Below, piece after piece: positions 11,067 to 22,624 of a DNA stretch of 64,000 bases (positions are counted from its first letter, which is position 1; the number at the start of each line of letters is the position of its first letter). Under the pieces are notes generated by a model, which was not told the DNA's origin, did no database searches, and saw only the letters and a program-made list of their open reading frames with translations. Origin of the DNA: Rhodocollybia butyracea (lineage: Eukaryota; Basidiomycota; Agaricomycetes; Agaricales; Omphalotaceae); NCBI GenBank assembly GCA_015501585.1, contig JADNRY010000122.1, positions 1 to 64,000 on the forward strand, read 5' to 3'. The translations under genes and the position numbers were made by a program.

Positions 11067-11645
11067 TAGGGTTTTAAAGTTCGGTTCGGTTCGGTTTTTT
11101 GCCCTAATTTGAGAAAGCCGGGAACTGCACCGGTGCTATAATTTTCAAATATCACTAAACCTTGCACTGAACTGATGTAAACTACTGCACCGGTGCAGGT
11201 TCAGTGCAGTTTGTGAGTTTGCACCGGTTCAGTGCCACACCGGTTACACCAGTCTGAACCGGTGCAAATGCCAGTCATATACCACTCAAAACATTGTAAG
11301 TATTATAATAATAAGTACTAAAACATAGCTTATAGCATTTATCACTATTACTGAGAGTTCTTACATAGCTATAAATCAAAATCAAAGTTGTAACTACCAT
11401 TTTGATTGTGCACAGTTCATGGCGACGCTTAGGCGCCTATTTTAGCGCTCAAAACCGCGTAACTGCACTGCACCGGTGTTGCACCGGTTATCACCGGTTC
11501 TGTAAATTCTGAGATTTTACAGAACCTTGCACTGAACTGCAGTGCACCGGTGCACCGGTGCAGCATTACATAAGGGTGCACCGCGGTTCAGTGCGGTGCA
11601 GTTTGCGGTTTTTATCGGTTATATGAACCGCACTTTTGAACCCTA
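11067..11645. mobile_element. hAT-type MITE with perfect 8-bp TSD
   Basis: 579 bp bounded by TAGGGTTTTAAAGTTCGGTTC and, inverted at the right, TAGGGTTCAAAAGTGCGGTTC. Both ends are flanked by the identical octamer AAGCTAGC (11059-11066 and 11646-11653). The termini fit the hAT rule (C/T)A(A/G)NG. The interior is crowded with CACCGGTGCA palindromes and CGGTTC/GAACCG words and contains GCCTATTTTAGCGCTCAA. It encodes nothing. Confidence 0.9.
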
Positions 11646-12310
11646 AAGCTAGCTAACACAAACTCCAGTACTGAGTATAGGGCTAGCGTGGTGACTATAT
11701 CAAATAAGCTCTCTAAGTCGAAGTGTGAACAAGGTGTGTGTGTGTGTGTGTCTAGTGGGGATGCAAACAAACAAAGTAAGAATACTCCCAGGCAAACTCT
11801 GTTCTGGCTAGTCTTCAAACTATGAAGCTTTGAAACATGCCTGGGCAAACTCTGGCACCAGCTAGCCAATTGCCATAAAGTCCCTAACCAAACTCTGGGT
11901 TAAGCTACTAAACTGAAGGTAATACCAAATTACTAGGAACTTGTACCACACTCTTAGTGGCTCACTAACTTTTCAGCTAGCTAAGGAACCCTCACTCTGG
12001 AGACAAATAATTCCTTACTAGAAACTGTCCCCTCTAAGGAAGCAACTAGATTTAACTTGGTTATAGATACACACTTAAAGTCCTAACCAGAAACTCAAGT
12101 GGGCACAAGGTTCAGTGGCAAAGTATCAATCCTCTATTAAAGTGGCTAGATGTCATGAGTTGGCGGAACCAGCACTCTCTAACTTATAATGTGGGGCAAA
12201 TAACTTCTAATTGAAGAAACAACAACCAATCTCGTACTTTAGAGGTGGCAGGTAACTTGTATTTCTAGGTAAATACCCTGAGCTTTTATAGAGAGGAGAG
12301 AGAGTTTGAT
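11646..12310 (-). repeat. Dispersed repeat also present in the 20222-22022 insertion
   Basis: Segments such as GAAACTGTCCCCTCTAAGG and the stretches around CAGGCAAACTCTG recur as reverse complements at about 21430-21660, with a second matching block near 12190-12310 against 20835-21060. This is probably part of the same LTR-like family, here without coding sequence. Confidence 0.6.
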
Positions 12311-12419
12311 ACAAAAAGATACAAAACACACAGACTATATGAGAGAAACTGAGAGAGAGAGACAGAGAAAGGCTAAGAAAGGAAACTTGTTGCCATAAAG
12401 GGTATATAGGATATGGTAA

Positions 12420-12690
12420 AACCGTCCAAACTACTACATATGTCCAACTACCAAGGCCCAGGTGCCAGGGGTCCTGGTCTGGTACTACCACCTCAGTACT
12501 ACCGGATTGAAATTTTCAAATCTCTTTTCTGGGGCCCAGAGCCATCCCCTTCAAACCCTACCAGTCATCCCTTGCACTAGACTATTCATTGGGCATCATT
12601 TGCCTGCTAAATAGCCTCACAGCCTGATCACTGATGGCTGCATGATTCCTGCTGCCTGCAGCCAGAGCCCACCACCACCAGGATATATTT
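12420..12690 (-). repeat. Dispersed repeat with GGTACTACC words (partner at 26230-26470)
   Basis: CAGGTGCCAGGGGTCCTGG, the following GGTACTACCACC and the next 200 bp match the reverse complement of 26230-26470 closely. From 12690 to 13025 there is no gene and no named repeat. Confidence 0.7.
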
Positions 12691-13025
12691 TCTACAACTG
12701 ATTGATAACCTGAAACCTGTCGTTAGTTGAGTCTATGACTGTGTACAATCATACAGTACATTTATTTAGCAATTTTACAGGTTTGAAATGTTTCTATAAC
12801 AATACACAATAAATATTGCAAGATGAGTGGGTAGAAAGACAGTACTGTATGCTCTTTGCTATGACCCCTCTTAGTGTTCTTTGAAATATATCTCCCTTGA
12901 TAGTTGGAACTTGAGTAGACTTGAACCAGTCGGCTTTGTATGGCCTGGATGTTTTGATCACAGTCAATCAAAAGACGGGGCTGAACAGCTGACTGGAACT
13001 TTTTAACCGTAGCTTAGTACACTGA

Positions 13026-13130
13026 GCATTTTTTCACACGGCACTTCTGGACTTAGAGAAATCTTTGACAGTAAATTATTCAAACCGTCAGTAAGAAAAT
13101 TCTGAAGAGACAGTTGTCTGCAGATTTTCA
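13026..13130 (+). repeat. Left inverted repeat of the RecQ/DUF6589 unit
   Basis: Begins GCATTTTTTCACACGGCACT. The match to the right arm continues with gaps and substitutions to about 13130, ending 85 bp before the helicase start codon. Confidence 0.65.
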
Positions 13131-13215
13131 CTGTAGAAACCAAGTAAGTGTCCGAATTTTGATAGCCTCTGAATTCATTCCACGACGTGTGATTTATGTC
13201 CCAGACTCTATAGTT

Positions 13216-16200
13216 ATGGCATATTGTCCAGTGACCACGATTGACATTGCCAAGAGCCAGCTGGTGTCGGAAACTCTCTGCAAGCTCTTTAATATCCCTT
13301 TGTTGCGCAACTACCAACAGAAAGCTGGGCAAAACATCCTTCTAGGGAAGAATACCTTCCTCAACATCCCTACAGGAGGAGGCAAAACTCTAGCATTCTA
13401 TTACCCTCTTTTCTACCACTGGCAACCTGGAGTAACCGAGAAGAATGCACAAAAGATTATTCTGGTCCTAGGGCCTCTCACTGGATTGATGAAGTCACAG
13501 GCCAAGAACTTGAATGCAATAGGGGTACCTGCTGTAGCACTGACTGGAGATAAAGAAAATCTGAGTAATGATCTTTTGGTGCACGTTCTTCAAGCCCAAT
13601 ACAGCCCCCGATACTTACCTGAAGCACTAGGCATTCGGAAATGGCCAATATCATGTCGGATTTGTAGGTCCTGAAATGTCGCTGGAGAAGAATTTCCATG
13701 AGCGTGTCCTCGAGAACCCGAAATTTCAAAGGAATATTATTGCAGCTGTTGTCGAAGAAGCGCACAACATATCCGAATGGGGGACCGACGATTTCCGCCC
13801 AAAGTTCCGCCAAATCTCAGCATTACTTGGGTGGTTACCTCAAGGTTTGCCAGTTCTTGCAGCATCGGCGACAGTAGCACCCGAGGTTATCCTGGACATT
13901 GAAGACAAGCTCGGTATGAGTGCCGCTCATGGTTACGAGCACATCTCTGTATCAAATGCAAAAGGCAACGTATTGCTCTCTATACGCCTTTTGCAACACC
14001 CGCCCGACTCCTATGCAGACCTTCTCTCACTTTTCCCAAAAAATCCTGCTGGCCCAGATGACTTCCAGCAAACCCTAATATATGTTAATAGCCGCATGGA
14101 GGCTGAGCGGATACAAGACTTCCTGCGTGAGCATGCTCCTGAAGAGATACATCAGGAAAAGTGTTTTTTTCCTAGGGGACCAAGGGTGGCCTAAGGAAAA
14201 CTAGGTGACCTATGAACCTCATGGCATCCTAGGATTTGGTACTTGTCTTAAGGAGCTCACAGTTTCCCAGGATTCCCTAGGAAGTCCTATGAAGACCAGG
14301 GCAAAACTGGGTTTTCCTTAGTTTTCCCTGGTTTTCCCAAAGTTGTCCTGGAATTGTCCTGAGGTATCCTAGGATATCCTAGGAAATCCTGAGAAATCCT
14401 GGGAAGCTGTGAGTCCCTTAATACAAGTGCCAAATCCTAGGATGACATAGGATTCATAGGTCACCTAGTTTTCCTTAGGCCACCCTTGGTCCCCTAGGAA
14501 AAAAACACTTTTCCTGATGTATCTGCTACACACTTCAAGTTTTATCACTGTTTCGTCGGCGACAAGTGCAAGGAAAATATTGAGGCGGCAATTCAGAGCG
14601 GATTTCTTTGTGCGGTGCCTGCAACTGATGCTTTGGGAATGGTAAGCATCCTTTGCCTTGCATATCCTCATTTTGAATTTTACCTAGGGCCTGGACTTTC
14701 GCTTCATAAAATGTGTTTACTTCTGGATGCCACTGCGAACATTCAATTCACTTATTCAGAAGATAGGTCAATGTGTACGGCTGTTCACAGACTTTGGAGA
14801 AGTTGTGCTGTTTATCACTCACACGAGTTATCAGCAGCTATGTGTCGAGTTTGATGTAGACAGCCAAGAACATGACTCTGACAAGAATGAAGACCCTCAG
14901 TGGGAAGAACAGGTCTATGCAGCAGCTGAAGATTTGGATGAGGAGAGTGACAAGGAGACCAAGCAGAACTTGGTAGCACCTGAAGATGGAGAGGATGAGA
15001 TAGACATCAACAATGGAACCAATGGAGACATCTTCAACACTCCCGCAGAAGAGCCTACCAATACTCAAAAACATTTATCTACCCACCACCGGTTTGTCAA
15101 GAGCAAGCTAAACGTCGTCGAGTCAAGCACAAGAAGAAGCTTACTTGAATTGAGGCGTGAGACCGTTGGCATCTTGTTTGGTTTATATGCACGAAAAAAT
15201 GCCAGCGGATTCCTTGGGACAAGTTCTATGATAACGAGAACAAAAAAGGTGTGTTCTTCTGTACTTTGCAGACTCTCACTGACTGTATGTTAGCACTGTC
15301 ACTGTTTCCTGCCCCTGTTGGTGCTCCCTGCTGTGATAACTGCAATCCCTCAGAATTTCCAGTTGACACTATCAAGCTCACAGACCCCAATCAACTCCGC
15401 CTCCCAGGTCGTCAACGAAAGAGCTCACCCAAACTATTTGCCGCCATCCAAAAATGGCTTGAAACACTACGTAAACAAGTTGTATTGGAGGTTTTTGGAC
15501 CTTGTCAATACATCATCACAGGTTCGTACATTCTTCAAGATGATATTATTCAGACGTTGGCAGAACATGCTCAGATGATGGTCTCTACTGAAGTGCTCAA
15601 ACAGTGTGTCCATTGGCACTGGGCAAATGTTCATGGACAGAGTGTTGTGGATGCGATAGGTCAAGTCCTTATGGAGCTCCCTGATATGGTGCAGTTACAA
15701 CAAGAGGAAGAGCAGCGGGAACAAGCGCTGAAGGAGATGCTGAAGATGGCTAACAGGGATTTTCAGAAGAAGTTAACGAGTGTTTTGAATGCCTGTTTCA
15801 AGGCCATTGAAGCTGTGACCTGTTCTGTGGACAACTCTGCTCAGGTGTGTTGAGCATTTTTGCGGCTGCCTTGAATGAATGTAAGTCTTCATTCTTTGTT
15901 GACACCTTTGACTCATCAGTCAGATAGACATGCCCGGACTATTATGAACTCATTCAACAACCAATTTTGATGTCAAATATCTGTGCTAATGTCAAAAGTG
16001 GCAAGGTGTATACTTTGATCTCACAGTATGCTGAGGACTGGCGTTGCATGTTCCGAAACGCTCAGGTATACAATATTGAAGGTTCGCAGATCTATGAAGA
16101 TGCTGCTACTCTTGAGAAAGAGTTTCTTGTTGCTCTGCGTAACACAACGCAGATTCATGGGATCATACTTGATGAAGATGAACTTGAGTGGCAGGATAAA

Positions 16201-16313
16201 TTGGATGCAATGGGGTATGTATCAATTTCACTTTGTTATGGAATATACTCATTCAACTTCCAGAACTGATACATAGGTCAAGTTTATATATTAGTCATCG
16301 AGTTCATCTACAA
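13216..16313 (+). pseudogene. RecQ-like helicase fused to SNF2-type bromodomain, disrupted
   Basis: A DNA helicase of the RecQ superfamily, presumably nuclear. From ATG 13216, exon 1 carries the Q-like region (NIPLLRNYQQKAGQ) and Walker A IPTGGGKT (about residues 51-58). Intron 13579-13630. Exon 2 carries VGFVGPEMS, a motif II variant VVEEAHNISEWG (normally DEAH) and motif III LAASATV. A 370-bp MITE interrupts exon 2 at 14150. The frame resumes at 14522 with motif V ATDALGMGLDF across intron 14642-14687. Motif VI reads QKIGQCVRLF, with the first Arg of the usual GRxxR replaced by Gln. A frameshift lies near 15190. CCDNC at about 15330 marks a zinc-binding-like segment. In the same exon the protein runs into a bromodomain. 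Its second half (about 15940-16140) reads PDYYELIQQPILMSNI, EDWRCMFRNAQVYN and EGSQIYEDA. The C-terminus overlaps the DUF6589 3' end by a few bases. Copy non-functional as it stands. Confidence 0.8.
14150..14519. mobile_element. Palindromic TA-target MITE inside the helicase exon
   Basis: 370 bp, almost wholly palindromic. Its ends CATCAGGAAAAGTG and CACTTTTCCTGATG are flanked by TA on both sides. Many CCTAGGA and TCCCAGGA words lie inside. Removing it with one TA joins GAAGAGATA to TCTGCTACA in frame, so it entered a working exon. A sibling with the same termini lies at 38797-39068. Confidence 0.88.
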
Positions 16314-16758
16314 TAGACAAAATATTCTGCAAATGTCCATATGGTTCATCCTTGTCAGCTTCAAGGTGTTCTAAGGTAATGTCGTAGTCTTCTTCCATGA
16401 CTCCATTGCCGTCATGACTAGTGTCACCTATGGTTGGTTTGACTTGGCCAAGATTCTCTGCAATCCGAGAATCTTTTCAGAATGAGTGAGATGCAATGTG
16501 TGTGTTGGGATATTTGGAGCCCTCCGCAAGTACATCCCATACCGGCTCAATATATTGGTTTGTATCCCAATCTTCAACATATGTCTGAGTGCTGTTGTCA
16601 GCCAATGCCTTTGCAAGATGCTCTATTTCCTTGGACATGTCTGGGACAGTGTGCTTGGTTCCAAGGCTGGAGATTTTTGGCATAGTCTTGTTAGTTCGCA
16701 TCATAACCATCCAGACTTTCAATACATTGATGACTCGGCCAATATTGCCAGCTTTGAC

Positions 16759-18416
16759 TAGAGATGTCCACGAGTCCAAGTCTTCACAAGTACTTGCAGG
16801 TAAGATCCGTGGGAAAACCCGCAAGTATGTGACTCGCGGATCCCAGGATCCGTTTCCCACGGGTCAGGCGCGGGTCACAAGTCAGACATTTGCAATTTTC
16901 GGTCGACTTGCAAGTACTTGTGTGACTTGTGCAAGCAATATGAACTCATATATTTGTTGTTGGTGATCAAAACTTACAGTAATTAATAGTATCATATTTA
17001 TTATAGTACTTATCAAGTACTGCCACACATGTTTGAGGTTGTAGACAGCTCACAGCGACTGAGCGCTTATTTTAGCGCCCAATCGCCGTAGGCTGTCTAC
17101 AATCCAAAGCCTAACTGTCAGTACATTTTTACTTCATACCATAGTATGAAATTAGTGTAACAAGTAAAGTACAGGTTTTTAATACACAGCTAGCCCAATC
17201 TATTAAACTGAGTTGAACCCAAAGCCGCTGGTGCGTGGCTTTATTGTTTTGATACTAAGGGTCAAAGTGAGCAACAGTACTGGGGATCAAATCAGTCCCA
17301 GGAAGCAAACGGATTGTCTCTGGGACCAATTGCTGTTACAACGTGATGTGCCTTTCCGATTATTTCCAAATCCTATTCCGCTTGTCCCCGGTTCTTATTC
17401 CGACTGCCCCGATAGTTTGCAGCCAAAAGAATATATATTGTATTGCACACTACTAGCTATGCTATCTGTAGTCGTACTGCACAAACGCTGTGCGGCATAT
17501 TCATACCAACGATGCAAAGAAGAAAACAGAGTTACCTTGCTTTGATCCACAGGATGAAAAATTAGCGAAAAAACCTACCTCACTTCAAAGGTTGGAAGGG
17601 AAGCCTTGAGATATTGAGATACTTGAGTGTCTTGAAGGGTTTGGATATTACTATTTGTAGTCGTTCTCCGAACGTGTTGAATAATTTCTTGAAGCTATCA
17701 TGACTTGAAGTTGACTTGAAGGACATTAGTGTTACATATTTGTATCTTGATTCTTGAGCCTGTATGCTTGAGAACTACTTGCTGGCTTGAACACTTGCAT
17801 GACTCGAATGAATCGAAAGGTGAAGCTTGAAGAAGGCCATGAAAATTCGGAATCGGAATGCAAAGGAGAGGAAGGAAGAAGGACAGAGAAGGACTCATGA
17901 AGAAAGCGACGGCGATGAACCAACACGAGCCAACACGTGCAAGCGGTCTCGTGGTCGTTTGGCTTCTGGAATGATGACAGATGAGCGTGGAGGGTTTGTC
18001 CCAGGTGCAGCCAAGTGGTCGCTGAAGTGTAAAACTAATAAAATTTGCGTTCTAGTGCTATCTACGCTGTTTGAAGTTTGGGTTAAATTTTTTAAAGAAT
18101 AGGTCAAAAATAAGATTGATGTGTGGCACTGCGGCCGGCAGATAAACCAAGCGCATCTGAGCGTCTGGCCGTGTAGCATTATACACTGTACAATCACAGT
18201 ATGCAAGTAAATAATGATAAATACTTGTGAATATAGCTGTAACTACTTGATTAGTGTGCAGATCCACAAGTACTTGTGAGACCCGCAAGTAATACTTGCG
18301 AGTCAGTGACCCGTTTCCCACGAGTCAGCCGCGGGTCACGAGTCAGGCCTTTTAGGCCACAAGTACTTGCGCTCCGGATCCAAGTATACTTGGATCCGGA
18401 CTCGTGGACATCTCTA
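16759..18416. mobile_element. Non-autonomous hAT element with perfect 8-bp TSD
   Basis: 1,658 bp with termini TAGAGATGTCCACGAGTCC and its exact inverse, flanked on both sides by GCTTTGAC (16751-16758 and 18417-18424). The termini fit the hAT consensus. Subterminal zones are rich in CAAGTACTTG palindromes and CCCACGGGTC/GGATCC words, and the interior contains GCTTATTTTAGCGCCCAA. No transposase is present; the small ORFs at 17213-18102 show no domain. It split the DUF6589 gene, and excision of one GCTTTGAC copy rejoins VHAVKAGNIGRV in frame. Confidence 0.92.
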
Positions 18417-20221
18417 GCTTTGACCGCATGGACCAGTTCAATGTAGAAAAGTGCATCTCAATTGTACAGAATGGTGTTTTCCAGGGTGGTATCGTGATAC
18501 GGCTTCTTCTTCAGCTCCTCATATGCCCAAGTGCTGAACAAGTTTTTGTATATGTCTTCTGCAACTCTATCGAATTCCTCTTTTGTTGCTCTGTCAGCCC
18601 ACTCATCAAGATTGTCATGACCACAGAACACCCGAAACCCATCTTTGACATGTGCCGCCAATGATATTTGAAGGAAACATGAGTTGGCTTCCATGGCGCC
18701 GCTTTTTTGGATTGCCAACCTGCAACACTATTCTTGCGGTTCAGATAGTTGTTCTCCCACCACAGGCCAGCTCCAGGATGCTTTGAGTTAGGTTTCCCCC
18801 AGTGCTCATTAATTACGAGTCCTGCACCAGCCATTTTTGCATGGAAAATACCAAACTGATGAATAGCTGCCTTCATTCCCTCAATAGGAGCTTCACTGTT
18901 TCTCCGCGCTGCCTCAACCTTTCAGGAAGTGAAAACTTGGTTTAAAAGGTGTAAACAATAGCCTAACTTGTCTACAAGTGAGTCAGTGAGTAAATCACCA
19001 TCATTGAATAAAAGACCATGCTTTTTGAGAAAATCATCAGTGACGCCTAGGTTTCGGAGAATGATCTTGTAAACACGGATAGTCTCCTCAATACTGGACT
19101 CCTCTTCATGCATCGCAGGTAACAGCCACTGCTTGGTCACATGGAGGTCAATCTGATCAACCTGTGGACACGTTCCAAAACTGGACCTCAAGTGCTTGAG
19201 TCCATCCACAACTTCAAGTGCAATCTGTTTTAGCTGCCATATGGAGCACTCTGTAAGCTCCTGGATATTTTTGGGGGATGGAAGTACTTGGTCATCTGTG
19301 TATGTGAATCAAGGACCTGCGGAGGAACGTGGTGGCTTCAATGAAAGGGGAAGAGTACCATGAGGGACATGTGTTGATTTTGTGAGTGGATCCCACGTCT
19401 GGATCAAAGTCGTGGTGCAGCCATTATCAAAGTGGTCCTTGGACTCCAACCTCTGCAATGCAATACAAAATGCTATATTAAGATTATCCCAAACAATGGA
19501 GCACATACAAGATTGAATTGCTTCCCGGTATGTTTTTGTTGCCTCTTGGGATAAATTGCGGAGATGAGCAATTGCTGATGTGTAGGACAGGCAGAGCCCA
19601 GCATGAGCAAAGACTTCCATCTCTCGCTTTGCTGCTCCAGAGCCAATTAAAAAAAGGCTGATGACAGCTTGGAAATTATTTGCCTTCTGTGAACATAGAA
19701 TGGCTACCATTGCACAGATGGCGGCAAAAACCTGGAAAGTTTCAGTTTAATCATATTCAATGTTAACTGTAAACAATTTACTAGATTTTCATTCCGGCAT
19801 GGGTCCTTCTTCCTTTCGGGTTGATTACTGATTTCAGCAAGTGCGCTCAAGATGTTCGGTGCTTTCTCCTGGAGCTTTGCCATCAAATCTTCTAAAGAGA
19901 ATGTGCTGAGCAGCTGCTGGACAGTAGTTCCTTTTGTCCTGGTGAACAACTCTTGAATAGCTCTTCCTTCCTTTGCAAACAGGTCCTTCATGACCTCAGG
20001 AACAGCCTCTGGAGCCCCCTCAAGGATTGTGGTTGCCAGTTTTGAGGCTCGACTTTTGACAGCGTGTGTGATTGAAGAATGTATGTAATTATCTCCACCT
20101 TCTGCGTCGCAAAGCAAATCGATGGCTGCAGGTAGGCTCTCTATCCCAACGCCACCACTCGCTTCAGGCTTTGTGATATTGCCAATATGTCTGAGAAGTC
20201 TATCAAGTTGACCTTTGCGCT

Positions 20222-22022
20222 ATTAGGCCTAAAATTGGCCTAAGGCATGTAACCGTACATTTTGACACTTAGAAACATGCTTAGCGGTCCTACGGAAAGC
20301 TATGTACCGGGATAGCCTTGGCAAATCGAAACATTTGATCTTAGAAATCATACACGGAAGTTCTTATCCATTAAAACCGACTATTGGGAATCACTTGTAC
20401 ATACTCAGCGCAGTTGCTCAAGACTATCATAAGTGGTGTCGTTGGAAAGCTAGACAACTGGCCTTCTCAAGAGAATGTTAATCACACTCAGGATGGACAG
20501 AACTATCCAAGGAATAGAATGAAACGCACCCAAGGGAAACCAGGTGGCGAGTGATCATGAAGCATAAAGATACTCCTGACCCTGGAGAATTGTGGAGAAA
20601 TCGGAGAAACCTTGCTTGGATCAAAACACTCTAAAACTATGTTAATCCTCACGAAATCATATTTTACCTCTGATATATACCCAAGAATGGACTATTTCTT
20701 TATGGTGTGTACCATATATAGGCTGGAGTTTCCTTTCCGGGCCAGATTCCTCTGTTCCACTCTCTTTCTGTTTCTCTCCATATCTGTTTCATCTATTTTC
20801 GTATTAAACTCTCTCTACTCAGTATATAAGCCAGATATATTTATTCAATAAGACAAGTTACTTGCCACCTCCCCTGTACAAGATTGGTTGTGTTCCTTCA
20901 CCTCGAAGTTTCTTGCCCTTGACTTGACTGCTAAGACCAGTGCTCCGTAGAACGTCCCCTCAGGACTAGTAGCATGATTCCTCCTGACTTGGTTATCTTT
21001 GGAAAGTAATAAACTTCACGAAGTTACTTACCACCTCAGTGTTTGAGATTGGTTGTGGTTTCTTCACCTCAGAGGATCTTTCCCCCGATTTGTATGTTAG
21101 GAAGTGAGCTCCTTAGAACATCCTTGGGACTAGTAGCGTGACGCTTCTCTACTTAACTACAAGTTGGTTGTTAGTTTCTTCATCTAGTAAGTAGCTGGTC
21201 ACCTCTCTACGTGTTCCCACAGAGAAGTGTTAGTTGCTTCACGAGGTTGTTAGCCAGTCTCGACGCTTTACCGCGGAGTGACTGATAGTTTCTTCAAGGA
21301 GTTTGATTTACTGTCATATTACTTGCTTGGCGGAATTTGGCCTGTAATAGAATTTCACAAACTTCCTTTGGCCCACTTGAGAATCTGATCGAGTCTTGAG
21401 CATGTGAGTTCCCTCGAACTCCAGATCAACCTTAAATCTAGTTGCTTCCTTAGAGGGGACGGTTTCTAGTAAGGAATTATTTGGCTCCAGAGTGAGGGTT
21501 CCTTAGTCGACTTCCCTGTGAAGTTAGGCAAGCCACTAAGATTGTGGTACAAGTTCCTAGTGATTAAGTTCACTCACAATATCGTAGCTTGGCCCAGAGT
21601 TTGGTCGAGGACTTTACGGCGTCACAGCAGCTAGTGCCAGAGTTTGCCTAGGAGAATCTTAGTTTCATTGTATTGGTTTTGGTTTTGATTATTTGGTTTT
21701 GGACACATACACATTATTGGTTTTGGTTTGGTTATATTGATTCGGACATCTCGATGTTCCCTTGTACATATGTACACCCAACTTGGCTTCCCTCGACTCA
21801 GTTCTAAGAGTTGTCCAAGCTTAGTTACCCATGTTAACGCAATGGTCTTGAACCTGGAGCAACCACGTGCATACCTCCGATATTATCAAACTTTCCCTTG
21901 GGGAATCTCTGACAACCCGCCCTCGCTCCCTTACATATTGATAGTCTGGTTAGGTGCGGTAGTGTTTTTTGTTAGGTTGTTTTATAGCACCTTTCACATA
22001 CCTACACATAAATACCCAAATA
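20222..22022. mobile_element. LTR-like insertion in DUF6589, 5-bp TSD GCGCT
   Basis: 1,801 bp inserted between duplicate GCGCT pentamers (20217-20221 and 22023-22027). Removing it restores EQTKRKGQLDRL in the DUF6589 frame. There is no clear TIR. The interior has TATATA/GTATATAAG promoter-like boxes (20700-20835), an AATAAG polyadenylation-like word near 20850, and serial repeats of TTACTTRCCACCTC followed by GATTGGTTGTG and TTCTTCACCTC. The 5-bp duplication and the promoter plus poly(A) layout suggest an LTR derivative, but TG...CA ends are not visible. No protein is encoded. Confidence 0.7.
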
Positions 22023-22624
22023 GCGCTTTGTCTGTTCATCTACATTGCACTTTGCCTCAGCTTTGGCTTTCTGCATTCTCTTTGCTTCCAGCTTCCGGGC
22101 AGTTTCGGCAGTCATTCTGCTCCTTGCTTCAGCCTTACGCGACATTTGAAATGAAGCTGAACCTAGTCCCTTCCTTGGACTCTTCTTTAGTCGGCCAGGA
22201 CACTGAATTTTCTGAATAGGGGTCTGCTGCCATTCAATAGGTGAGCTTGGAGGCCCGACCATAGAAGGTGTGGGGCTGGCAGGTGCTGGTGGGGTTGGAA
22301 ATGAAAAAAGTGGTAACTGGGGAATATCTTCATCGTTCTCAGTGAGCCTTGAGGTGCCTTGCTTGGGAGATGCAGGGGCACCGCTGGTTGCAGCAAACAA
22401 ATCAGGATCAGGGGGTTCATATCAAGCTTTCTTTGGATATTTGATGGATGGAGGAGGTGCATAGTCTGCATCAGAGTTTCTTCGCCGTCTTTTTGTGCTT
22501 TTTGGGGGCATGGTTGTTAGGTGAAGGACGCAGTGGAAGCTTATCAGTCTCAGAAGTATTTTGGCTTTAGCTCCACCATTACCAATGCAATTAAAAAAAG
22601 GAAAGCTGGTCAGTTATGAGATAC

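Larger units (their letters stand above)
16291..22511 (-). pseudogene. DUF6589-family protein, broken by two insertions and nonsense codons
   Basis: DUF6589 proteins are common in Agaricomycetes and have no known function. From ATG 22511 (MPPKSTKRRRNSD) the host pieces are 22511-22023, 20221-19782, 19731-18976, 18918-18425 and 16758-16291, about 880 codons. Family landmarks appear in order: a basic Ala-rich linker, QAVISLFLIGSGAAKREMEV followed by FAHAGLCLSY, FHAKMAGAGLVINEHWG, LWWENNYLNRKN, DALFYIELVHAVKAGNIGRV and VWMVMMRTNKTMPK. A DSRIAENLG tail ends LSIVDELDD. Introns are 19732-19781 and 18919-18975. A 1.8-kb element sits at 20222 and a hAT at 16759. Four in-frame TGA stops (near 22427, at 19309, 18458 and 16477) and a frameshift in the A-run near 18700 make it a pseudogene. 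It converges on the helicase gene. Confidence 0.82.
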
